A stretch of DNA of 64,000 bases, from the NCBI GenBank assembly GCA_022316685.1, contig JAKJHU010000005.1:19260707-19324706 (forward strand), read 5' to 3'. Below, one piece after another: positions 25,835-35,835 of the stretch (position 1 is the stretch's first letter; each line of letters begins with the position of its first letter). The position numbers and the translations under genes are program-made. The stretch is from Progne subis subis (taxonomy: Eukaryota > Chordata > Aves > Passeriformes > Hirundinidae). The notes below the pieces were generated by a model. It searched no databases. It was given only the letters and a program-made list of their open reading frames with translations, and was not told where the DNA came from.

Positions 25835-26140
25835 AGCTTCCCACAGGTCCCGCCGGGCCTGGCACACCGCCCGGGTGGTGCACGAGCAGGGAAGGGCGCT
25901 CCCCGAGCAGGTGCTCGAGGGACGGGCGGGTCTCGGTGGGCACCGCCACCTCTGTTCCCCTCGCAAGCAGCTCCGTGTCGGTCCGCTGCCCTTGCGAGCG
26001 GACCGAGAGCTGGCTTTAGGCCTGGCTGTAGCGACTTACCCAGACCTCCACCCAGGCCTTCTTAGTGACGAGGACGGGAAGCGGAGCGGGCGGTTCCTCG
26101 AGTGCCGTTCCCGAGCCCTCGAGCGGCCGCTGCCGTAGGA

Positions 26141-26151
26141 GGGAATTTCCC
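26141..26151. promoter_or_regulatory. Perfect palindromic kappaB-like site
   Basis: GGGAATTTCCC is a full symmetric Rel/NF-kappaB recognition sequence at the distal edge of the CpG island, about 570 nt upstream of the CENPW ATG. Binding is not shown by sequence. Confidence 0.4.
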
Positions 26152-29100
26152 GAAGCGCAGGGAATGTGGCACGGGTCAGAGGCACCGGCACGGCGCTGCC
26201 TCTGCAAGCAGCGGGCGGTGGATTTTAAGTTGGCGATCGTCGCCCAAGTGTGCTGGTGTTTCCTTGCCGCAGAAGCCGAGGGAGTTGTACAGCACCCTTG
26301 TGCCCCCCTTTGATTGTGTGACCCTGCTGGGAGATGGGGCAGGACTGCAGGACCAGGAGCATAACTGGCACCATCATCTTACACTGAAAGGAGCCTAGAG
26401 TGATAGTTGCCTTCTGTATGTAAATTTGCACAAAATCCTGCTTTAGTACACGTATAGCATTGACTTATTTGTACACAGAAACCCACAGTGGTGCTGAAAT
26501 CGGCCAGCACTTTACGTGTCATTCTTCTTCCAGCATCTCCCTGCAGTCCTGCTGTAGCAGACGGATGCTGCTGACTGAAATACGGGTTTCCCCGCAGAGG
26601 GGCCCCTGTAGCTTGGCATTCTCAGTGTATTTGGACGGTGTGTACTTAGTTGGAGAAAGGGTCAGGATTTCATACTGAGGTATGGGGTTTTTCAGCATAT
26701 TTATTAGGTTTTTATGTTTTCTTTGGCATATGGGACACTTGCAAATTTAAATGCTGATAAGATAAATATATCGTCTTAATATGTTCAAAATATCAGCACC
26801 CAGATATGAATCAGTTTTATTGAAGTATGTTCTTAAGCCTGTATGACTTAGTATTTTAGTTAATTTTACAATATGCACAAAATGTAGTCCACGTTAGAAG
26901 TATGATACCTGACAGCAGGAGAGAATTTAAGATTTGCCAGTTCTTCATACTCCGTCAAATATTTGAAAATGATGCTTTGTTCTTTCAGTTTTGACTCTCA
27001 CTTGCCATTAATCGTCAACAGCAATGTTGGTCTTAAAGTCAGGGTCTTAGCAGTTTTTCTGTGAAAGAATAAGCACGCTAACACGCAGAACTTTTTTGTA
27101 CAGTTTGATAATAGTCGGCTAATGGCTCAGCGGCGCTGCCACAAGTAAACATTTGGGGTTTTTTTCAGTTAACTGAACGGCTCTGACTCAGGAGCTACAT
27201 AGGGTCATATACTGTAATGCTCATAATATACACACAGAAACTTGCGTCGGGATCAACAGTAACTCGGCATGTCAACAGATTTGAATCTACAGCTGGGATA
27301 GATCAGTAGTTCCACTGGACCTTATGTGAGCTGAGAACTGGGCCTCAGTATCTCACGCTGTTGGTGAGAAACTGGTATGGTCAAGCATTTTACAAACTGT
27401 AAGAATTGCAAAGGTGCCTCTACTGTAGGTCTAAAGCTATTAAAATACGCCACACAAATTTGAAACTGTGCAGTGACCTGCATAAAACAACAGATACTGA
27501 GACTCAAGACTAGTAACTGTATCTTTTAGTCGTATGCTTGCTATGTAGACAATGACTGAATAATGAAATCTATTAAATGTAATACTGTTAGCGTTTTATT
27601 GGTTCTGATAGTTTTATATTTCTAGTGGATTAGGGGTTTTTTGGTGTTGTTTTTAGCCACAGAAAATAGTAATTTAAAGTGCTGGCTCAAACCTACATAT
27701 TTACCAGATTTCCTTACTTCTTAGGTTTTGAAAAAATTACAATAGTTACTTCAAGCAATTGATAACAGAGATCAAATGTTCATGTAATAAGTGTATGTAA
27801 ATTACAAGTTATTATTTAGTGAACAAACACAAAATTCAGTATTTCAGATTTCTCCTTGAATTTATATTGTAGTCTATTTATCAATAAATATTTCTGTAAA
27901 TATTACTTTAGTAGCTTAATTTTAATACACAAATATTGTCGAAAAAGGAAAAATTGTACTTCTGTACATTATGCATTGTAATGGACAAAAAATATTGTAT
28001 AAGTAAACTAAATTATTTTAAAAATCACAACTATTTCAATTATTTTGTCTGTATTAACACAAGGATTAATAATTAGATTACAGTGAATCATAGAAAACTG
28101 CAGTCTCATTATATTTCTGATTTTCAGCAGGACTGTTTTCTGTCTTTCTGACAGAATCCATAATGTTCAGTTATGATATTAAGAAATATTTAAATAAGTA
28201 AAAGAATCATGAAAAATGTATTTTAAAATAATTCTTTGAAAGTTGAAATTGATAATTTTTTCATGGTCATGCAGCTTTATAAAAAAGGCATTTCTGTGCC
28301 TTATATGCAGATTTTCATATTTTATCTGTTCAAAAGCTGCAGGAGTTTTGAATCCATTTTCTACAAGCAGTTGCTTTGTTTTTAAATAATGTTTCAAGAA
28401 TTTCATATTTTTTCTATTTTTTAGCAAGTGCAGGTTTTAAACACACATTAGTTCATTTTGTGAACTTCAGCTGCAGCACATCTTCCCAGTTTTCCATCAA
28501 GGCTGAGCTGTGTTTTAGAACTAAAGGCATCATCTGGGACCAACGATTAGAGCAAGGAAATTTCAGCAATTAAAATAGTACCATCCAGGTCTGATTTCTT
28601 CAGGAAAAGAGTCTTCTCATGTTCCTTTTTATTTATTTTATTTTATTTTTACTACAGGCAATTACAGTGATATTATTTTGTCAGTTTTGTTTCCAGATAG
28701 TGTGGGTTACTTGAAAACACTTCCATACATTTCAGTGGCTTAAAAGAGGCCAAGTTTGGGGCCATCACTGCTGACTGCAAACCAGTAAACATTCAGCTCT
28801 CTATTTCTGTAAGGAGAAAGGTGAATTTAAAGACTAATTGCATCCACTGCTCTGGTGCACTGTAAGGTGAAATAAGGGTGATATCTGGAAATGAAATTAA
28901 AAAGCCTAGTTCCTTTCTCTCCTTTTATAAGCACATCCTGACTTGTTACATTTGTCCTCCCAGTCTGTACTTCATTACTATTAGTTTAATTATTTTGTTT
29001 CTGGATTTTGATGTTATCTTCAATCAAATTCTTCATCACCTCTTCATCAAATCATAATTTTAAAGTCAATCTTCCCTCCAAAAATGCTGAAGAATTCTGT

Positions 29101-31603
29101 TTAAACAGTGTTATATCTTGAAATTAATAATCACATTTTATAAATACTTGCTGAACCAGAGGTCCATCAGTTCTTCTCTAGTCAGGTAGAAACTGTTAAA
29201 TACTTTCTGGTGCTAATCCAGTTTCAGTGGTTGATGAAAGACTTTGAAACATATCCTGGATGTGGATGTCAAAGCCTAAAATCTTTTGATGTTTTGTTCT
29301 GTGATGAAAAGATATCTCTAAAACAGAACATAACAATTCAGCAAACGTAAACTCTTCTATAGTGTAGTTGATAGGCTTGATCATAGTGCTCGGGGTATAC
29401 AGACTGACTCTCCTGTTACATTTGTATGTTCTTTCTGTTGGATAATTCAGGTGTGGTTGAATACTTTTGTAGAGAAACAGGAAAAGAGATAATACAAAGG
29501 AACAAATGGTATGTTTTCATCTCTTCTGTGGAACTTAAGAAAACCTCTTACAAGAAACTTTTGCCTTGTGTCATTATTGATGTAATGACAATAATTTAAT
29601 TGCAGTAATAAATACTAGTCCAAACTCTATTTGGCATTCACCTTTTATTTTCATGAAGAAATGAGAGAATTCTCTAGAATAAATTATTTTCATTACTCTG
29701 GGGTTTTATCTTTAGTTCTATTTCTGTGTTTCAGGCCCAGAACACTAAAAAACAAGGAAGGCAAAACACCATAAATTATATTTGAAATTGTGACTATTTG
29801 CCGATGTTAAAGTTTACAATTTAAGCTTCAGTTTCATTTTTCAGGACATTCTGTGTATCAGCCCTCTGTATATCAGGCTCTAAGAACCTGTCTGAAGAAG
29901 TCAGTTCACTTCCACAGGCCAGACACCATCTGTCTGTTGTGACTACTTTGATTGCATTCATAAAATGAATGTCATTCATACTGAAGCATATAAATCACAG
30001 CTCAACAGTCATTCTTACCTTCAGACACACTCCTCGTGCACTTGACATGCCATCAGCTAAAAGTGTATCAGTTTCACTGCTTTTGAAATAATTTAATGCA
30101 GGATCACATTGATATAACTGCCCATTACTTTATTAAATTATGTAAGAGGAAAATGTTTATTTTAGGTGTTTTCAATGAAAACCATAAAGATTAATAAATG
30201 CACAGAAAGTAATTACTTCAGATACCCACTTCATCTGTGTTCATGTAACTTTTCTCATTATTTTTTAGATTTGTACTTTATTTGCATTTTGCTCCCAGAT
30301 CTAATACACCCATTTAATGCCAGTCCTGTTTCCTCCCCCAATTTCCAGAAGGAATGGAGTGTTATTCTTTTCAGATGTCACGCTTGCAACAAACCAGAAT
30401 GATCTTCCAGCACCTCTGCTCTGATAAGCTAATCCAGACCTACCAAAAAGACCCCCTTCTTTCAGAAACTCTTGCAAACCTAGACAGTATTCTGAAAAAT
30501 GCCTTTTCTCTGCCTTAAAAATACATGTTTTATGCAAATGTGTTTAAAACAGAAGAAAGGAGAGCACAAAATTTAATGATAATCCCCAGGATTTTACTTT
30601 ACTAAAAACTGGCCTAATTAGCATAACATGTAATAGCAATCGCCGCCAATAAGGACCACAGAGATTAATAGATGGATATTTATTACTCAACTGCCAACTA
30701 ATTATATTTATCAGGGACAGTGGAGCAGAGGTGTGACCACAAAAAGGCGTGAGACTAATGGTTGTTTTTTCTTCACTTTGTTCTTCACATGAAGGGTAGC
30801 AACATCTTTTAGCCCCATCTCCCACAGAGACCACGTTTTTTCCCAGTTGACTTTTTCTTTAGTCAGAAAGAAAGCCCTAAAAGTGTGATAAGCAATTGCA
30901 TTTTTCCTACCTCTTCATTAATTTCCCTTGGGTTATGTCAACTCTGAAACACAAAACGATATGCTATGGAATGGTCTGCTTAGCTGTACAATTTTCTACC
31001 AGTTTTCTGGCTACAGCTGCAGGGGAAAAGGGGTGATCACAATTTGAGATGTCCACACTTGAAGCAAAAACTCCATCTCTTGCTGATGTTTGAGATTGTC
31101 AGCAATCCTCAGCTCTCCTAACGCAGAGGCAGAAGTGGTCATTAGGCCAATGTAAATGAAAAATGTCCACTTCTTGCCTGGTGCTGCCTGCATACCCCAT
31201 AAGTATACTTATGAAAGAAAGAAAACTGATCATATGTATATCTCAGGTCAAAAAACAATTACAGTTAATTATATTTTTTTAATTAATAGATGGTAGGTGA
31301 TTTCCAGTGGAATGCCTGCCTGCCACCTGCTTTGCCCCAGTAACCTTGATGATGGACTTCGGCAAACTGAATTCAAAGAGAAATAGCAAAGTAACAGACA
31401 GATTATGTTTCAGATGAGTTGAATTGGTTGCTGGAAACTTAAATAACACTTTTTGCGACAGAAGTCAAGATATAACATAATTGTTATATATGAACAGGAT
31501 AGAAAAAAAAGAAGAGTGGTCACTAAAGTGAGGCAAGAACTTAAAGACTGTCTTCAGAGTGCATGGAATACACATATACTACAACAGGAATTTCCATTAG
31601 TGC

Positions 31604-31669
31604 ACAAAGTTGGCATGTATTGTGCTGTCTAGAAGACAGGAGGAGAAAAATAAGTAATTTTTATTTATT
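31604..31669 (+). repeat. 66-bp direct repeat, copy 1
   Basis: Starts ACAAAGTTGGCATGTATTG and ends TTTTTATTTATT. It matches 33378-33443 at 65 of 66 positions, the only difference being C here and T in copy 2. It does not resemble CR1 or the LTRs of this window. Confidence 0.95.
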
Positions 31670-32179
31670 TCTTCTACCATTGTAATTAATAAGGGAGTTT
31701 AAAAAGAGAACATTTCAGATTAAATGCAAATATTTCAAAAATGCTGTAATCAAAATATGTTTTTCCATGAAGATTTTCAGGAGTTATTTATTAACTGCCA
31801 AAAGGAATATACAGTCACCTGAGAATGAAGTAATATAATATATGCCAGTTTACTGCAAATGGTTCCTCAGTGATCTGCTTTCTGTAGTAAGCAGACATGA
31901 AATCATTTGTCTTCAAAATTATGTTGAGAAATTAATGATCTAATACAAACTATCAAGAGTGGGATGCAAAGTTCAACTACCTGGTTTTTTTCTGTGAAAA
32001 GAAAAGTGATTGAAAACATTAGGCTTGTACTAGTAAAAAATAAGCACTCTAGAGAACTACAGCATTACTCTTTAGTTTCCATCATTACAGAAATGCTCAA
32101 ATTTCTTTGGAGTACACAGAAATCTTTGAATTTGTCATGCTTTCTGCAAATTCACAAACAACTTTTTTTAACAGCAATT

Positions 32180-32212
32180 ATTAGCAAAATACAATTTTGC
32201 TAATTGTATTTT
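32180..32212. repeat. Overlapping alternative hairpins
   Basis: ATTAGCAAAAT at 32180 pairs perfectly with ATTTTGCTAAT at 32194. Independently AAAATACAATT at 32186 pairs perfectly with AATTGTATTTT at 32202. The two 11-bp stems share bases and cannot coexist. Confidence 0.85.
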
Positions 32213-33377
32213 ATCGTTTATTATATTATAATATAGCTGTGAAATTATTCCAGATTGTATTGAGAATCAGTAGTTTTCTGAAGGTACCAAAAGGAAAGTT
32301 TTAAAGTGCTGCTGCTGTAGCATAAAGGTAGTACTTCTTCAGAGAATATGGTAAAGTATAGGAATTACTAAATCCTTTTCCCTTCGGCTAGTTAACTGCT
32401 AATTTTATTCTTGGGAATGTAGTTTTGGGTCTGGGTTTGTTTTTTAATATCTTGCTGTATAATGTTTAAAAAGAAGCTTCAAAGATTAATTGTCCATTGA
32501 GCTAAAAAATCTTTCAGTAGCTTAGAATCATTCTCCCTTCTGGGGACAGTAACATTTGCAGTTTCAAATGCAATTCAATGGAAGTGGTAGTTGAGAGAGT
32601 GAAAGTGTCTATACTTCTCTAAATGTAAAACAATGCTATAAGTATTACTTAAATAAATATAACTTTGACCACGGTTTTGTAAATAAACAACTGCTGATCC
32701 AATGTTTTCCTTTCAGTACAGAACAAATACACTTTCTTCAAACAGTGCTTGACACAAAGGAAAACAGCGAGGGTGTAACGCTTCAGGTTAATAAAACTAA
32801 AAGATAGCAGCTGCAGCCTTGCACAGAGGCAAGATGCTGCTCTCTGCTGTAAGAAACTGCATCAGAGCCTTAACCCACTACACCCAAGAATAACCATAGT
32901 GACTGTGGGGACGGGAAGCAGTAGCAAGTTGTCTTTCCCTGCCCTACATGACTGTGTAAGCCCGTTGTTAAGAAGTACAAGTATGTGGAAGTGCCACAGA
33001 CAGTAGAACTAGTTTAGTAAACAGAGGTGCAATACTGATTTTCTAGTCACATTGAGGCTCCTCACCTGAGCTTACGTGGAATAATTAAACTACCACAAAG
33101 CTAAGAAAAATATATATTTTAAGCTGAAAGCCACACCTCTTGCATCAGCACAAATACAATTACAACAAAACTAATGCCATAAAAACACAGAATGAATCAT
33201 AACACAAATGCAAAAATTTTTGGAAGGAACATACTGTAAGCTGACACTTGGAAAACAGAAGTCAGCTCTAACATCTCTCATCTTTACACTGGGTATTTTT
33301 CTTTTTGTATTTTGGCTGCCTTGCCCAAATAGTGACAGAGTCTTGTTTTTCGGTGTACAGTAATGTTTGTCATAGCA

Positions 33378-33443
33378 ACAAAGTTGGCATGTATTGTGCT
33401 GTCTAGAAGATAGGAGGAGAAAAATAAGTAATTTTTATTTATT
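33378..33443 (+). repeat. 66-bp direct repeat, copy 2
   Basis: Same orientation as copy 1, about 1.77 kb away, with one mismatch. Its right border abuts AATAAATTACTT, which is nearly the inverted complement of AAGTAATTTTTATT inside the copy, so the junction sits in a hairpin. Confidence 0.95.
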
Positions 33444-34351
33444 AATAAATTACTTTTTAAGTTTTTAAGTACCTTTGCCTGGGTAGGAGGTGTGGCTCCT
33501 TAACATAACCAGTGATGCATCAATAGTACCAGTTGTATTATGGAATGGCTCCCTTGGTCAATAGCCTCACACTGCTGCTCATTGCCACCCTAACTGATGG
33601 TGCTTTGCCCCTTTACAAACCAACTATTCAGTGCTGCCATAAAACAACACAATGAAAAGCATAAAATTGCTATTCAGAGGCAGCTCTTTGCCAAATAATT
33701 TGGCAGGTATGTGTTTTTTCAATTTTTTGTTGTTGTTTTTGGGTTTTTTTTGGTTTTTTTTAAGGGTAATGCATTGATACTGAATGATGCTCTTCTTTGT
33801 AGAGGGAATAAAAATATGTTTATACTTGTCATCAGGAGAAATTTTTCCAGCATGATTTTCAAACTGGTCTAGAGATATTTGCTGATTTGAAATATGTGTT
33901 TGCAGTTGCCTAGCATTCTTTCCACTTTTATGTGATGATGTAGTGATGTCACTAGGCTGACTCTTGTCTGCAAATGTCCTGGAAGAGAACCAGGACAGGA
34001 GAATGAGGAAAAAACCCAAGCATATAAAGAATATGGGAACTAGATGGCCTAGTTTTGATGTAATGTAAAATCATTCAGTGGAAGGCCTGTACTCATTGGT
34101 ATGCTCAACTATTCTGCAGTGCTACAAGTAAGTGAAACAGCTATAAAGATAGCTTAATTCTTCAACAGCATTTGGAACATCTCTAAGATACCTGTGCAGA
34201 ATTAAGTAGATGGAGACAAGGTGTCATCCTGATCCTAACCATCCCTCTTTAGGCTTTATTTAGCATTCTTTAGTCAGGCAAAAGTTTGCCAGTTCGTCTA
34301 AAATTAAATTTAGAGGCCTCTGAAGATTAAACAAAATAAAACCATAGAACA

Positions 34352-35187
34352 CAGTAGTGGGTTGACCCTGGCTGAATGCCAGGTACGCGCAAAAGCCACT
34401 GTTGTCACTTCCCTCCAAAAATGGACTGGGGAGAGAAAATATATCAAAGGCTTCAAAGGTTGAGATAAGGACAGAGAGAGATCACTCACTGAATACTGTC
34501 ATCTGCAAAATAGGATTGGATTAGATATAGTAACTGAATTTTTTACGAACAAAGTCAGAGCAGGATAATGAGAAATAAAATAAATCTTCAAACATCTTCC
34601 CCCCGCCCTTCCCTCTTTTCCAGGTTCTACCTTCTCACCCAGCAGCACAAGGAGAAAGGGAATGGCGTTATGGTTCTCCATAAACTTCTCCAATGTGAGT
34701 CCATGGACAACAGTTCTTTATGAACTGCTGTCATGAGGGTCACTTTTCCATGATGTGCAATCCTTTAGGCACAGCCTGCTACAATGTGGATTCCCCACAG
34801 GGTCACAAGTCCAGCCAGGAAACCTGCTCCAGCCTGGGCCCCTCTTTCCACAGGTCCCTGCCAGGACCCTGCCCCAGCAAGAGCCTCCCACAGGTTCACA
34901 GCCTTCTCTCAGGCACCCACCTGCTCCAGTGTGGCCTCCTCCAGGGGCTCCAGGTGGATCTCTGCACCCCCATAGTCATCCATGGTCTGCAGGGGCACAG
35001 CTTCAGCAGCTGGTGCACCTCTTCCCTCTCCTCCACTGACCTTGGTGTCTGCAGAGCTGTTCCTCTCACATGTTCTCACTCCACTCCTTCTCCAGCCTCA
35101 ATGACTTCTGCACAGCAACTCTGGTTTCTTCTTAAATACGTTATCACAGAGCCATTAGTATCATTCCTGGTTGGCTCAGCCTTGGCT
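34352..35187 (-). mobile_element. Decayed ERV LTR, family with internal minisatellite
   Basis: From memory of avian LTR families, the plus strand begins with the reversed U5 end (TAGTGGGTTGACCCTGGCTG, CCAGGT). It then passes GAGATAAGGACAG and AGCAGGATAATGAGAAATAA, several diverged units around CTCCAGYGTGG...CCACAGG (about 34.69-34.99 kb), and TGACCTTGGTGTCTGCAGAG, to AAATACGTTATCACAGAG. Retroviral sense is therefore minus. Many CpG sites have decayed to TpG/CpA, indicating an old copy. The U3 start is missing: the LTR match stops at about 35187, where tRNA-like sequence begins. No gag, pol or env remains. Confidence 0.75.
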
Positions 35188-35237
35188 GAGCATGGAATGC
35201 TTAATCCCAGGGTCATGGGTTCGTGCCTCACATTGTC
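35188..35237 (+). pseudogene. tRNA-Lys(CTT)-like sequence wedged between two LTRs
   Basis: GAGCATGG...GCTTAATCCCAGGGTC...GGGTTCG...CC follows tRNA-Lys-CTT from position 22 to 69 with 41 of 48 positions identical, by comparison with the vertebrate tRNA-Lys-CTT sequence from memory. The CTT anticodon is at 35200-35202. The 5' part (35165-35187) can also be aligned to the tRNA acceptor and D arm, but it equally fits the adjoining LTR. The sequence is not a working tRNA gene: T33 is G, the acceptor 3' side is lost and position 58 is T. It lies exactly where the primer-binding site of the neighbouring minus-sense LTR belongs. Confidence 0.75.
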
Positions 35238-35241
35238 AAAA

Positions 35242-35423
35242 AGCACACCACGGGATTGATGTTGGCAGTGCACCAGGTGCCCACCAGCTATTCTATCATT
35301 CTCCCTTCCCAGCTGGGCAGGGGGGGAGAAAATAACTGGAAAATTTTCCTAGAAAATGACTCCTAGGTTGAAATAAGGCAGTTTACCAGAAAAAGAAAAA
35401 AAGAAAAAAAGAAAAAAAAAAAG

Positions 35424-35461
<38 letters not shown>

Positions 35462-35835
35462 TGCATGCACAAAGCAAAGAGGAAAAAACCTGATATTCTT
35501 GTTCTCTACTTCCCATGAGCCAGCCAAGTCCAGCCACTTCTCAGGAAGCAGGGCTTCAGCATCCATAGCAGTTGCTCAGGAGAACAAATACTGTAAAGAG
35601 CAAATACCACCACCTCCTCCTCCTTTCCTTAGCTTTTATACTTAAGCTGATGTCATATGGTATGGAATATCCCTTTGGTTAATTTGTGTCAACTGCCCCA
35701 GTTGTGTCCCCTCCCAGGATTTTGCCCACCCACAGCCTGGTGTGTTATCAACCCCTTTCTAGCTACCAATGCTAAGCACGGCACTGTCAGGACTGTTACG
35801 GGAAAATGAACTCTCTCTGAGCCAGACCCAATACA
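35242..35835 (-). mobile_element. Decayed ERV LTR, second family, U3/R/U5
   Basis: The plus strand reads from a U5-like start (CACCAGGTGCCCACCAGC, AGCTGGGCAGG) through GGTTGAAATAAGGCAGTTTA and the reversed promoter. It then passes GTCATATGGTATGGAATATC, CCCTTTGGTTAATTTGTGTC and GGTGTGTTATCAAC to the end GCCAGACCCAATACA, an order I recognise from a common avian LTR. On the minus strand a TATAAAAG box is still readable at 35633-35640. The copy is old (CpG decay) and carries a large A expansion. Its U5 edge touches the tRNA-Lys-like sequence. Confidence 0.75.
35390..35458. repeat. A-rich expansion inside the second LTR
   Basis: About 69 bp of A with isolated G sits where the LTR family normally has only a short A/G-rich stretch after its CAGTTTA motif. 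It is a microsatellite grown inside the element and ends in about A35. Confidence 0.9.

Larger units (their letters stand above)
25360..26240. promoter_or_regulatory. CENPW: CpG island and CENPW promoter region
   Basis: About 0.9 kb with dense CpG, sharply different from the AT-rich surroundings, covers CENPW exon 1 and its upstream flank. Read in the CENPW direction the order of sites is: E2F-type site, tandem GC boxes, ATF/CRE-like site, CDE-CHR, purine-rich 5'UTR, ATG. No TATA box is seen. This is the usual layout of a TATA-less housekeeping or cell-cycle promoter. Long open frames on both strands here are consequences of GC content. Confidence 0.85.
26241..34351. other. Intergenic DNA upstream of CENPW
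   Basis: No coding exon is recognised. The first kilobase is of intermediate GC, then the sequence is AT-rich. It contains the first copy of a 66-bp duplication, a small palindrome (31198-31213) and overlapping hairpins at 32.2 kb. Confidence 0.5.

Noticed and set aside
24996..26138. Several long open frames on both strands across the CpG island (up to about 300 codons)
   Set aside because: Apart from the 30 codons of CENPW exon 1 they are low-complexity Arg/Pro/Ala/Gly-rich translations of GC-rich DNA, run through a good splice donor, and match no family.
35165..35238. A functional tRNA-Lys gene
   Set aside because: The acceptor stem does not pair, U33 and A58 equivalents are changed, the D loop is enlarged, and the 5' third fits the adjoining LTR equally well.
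34720..35259. Plus-strand open frame of about 180 codons
   Set aside because: It lies entirely inside the reverse orientation of an ERV LTR and reads through its minisatellite and the tRNA-like piece, with no protein similarity.
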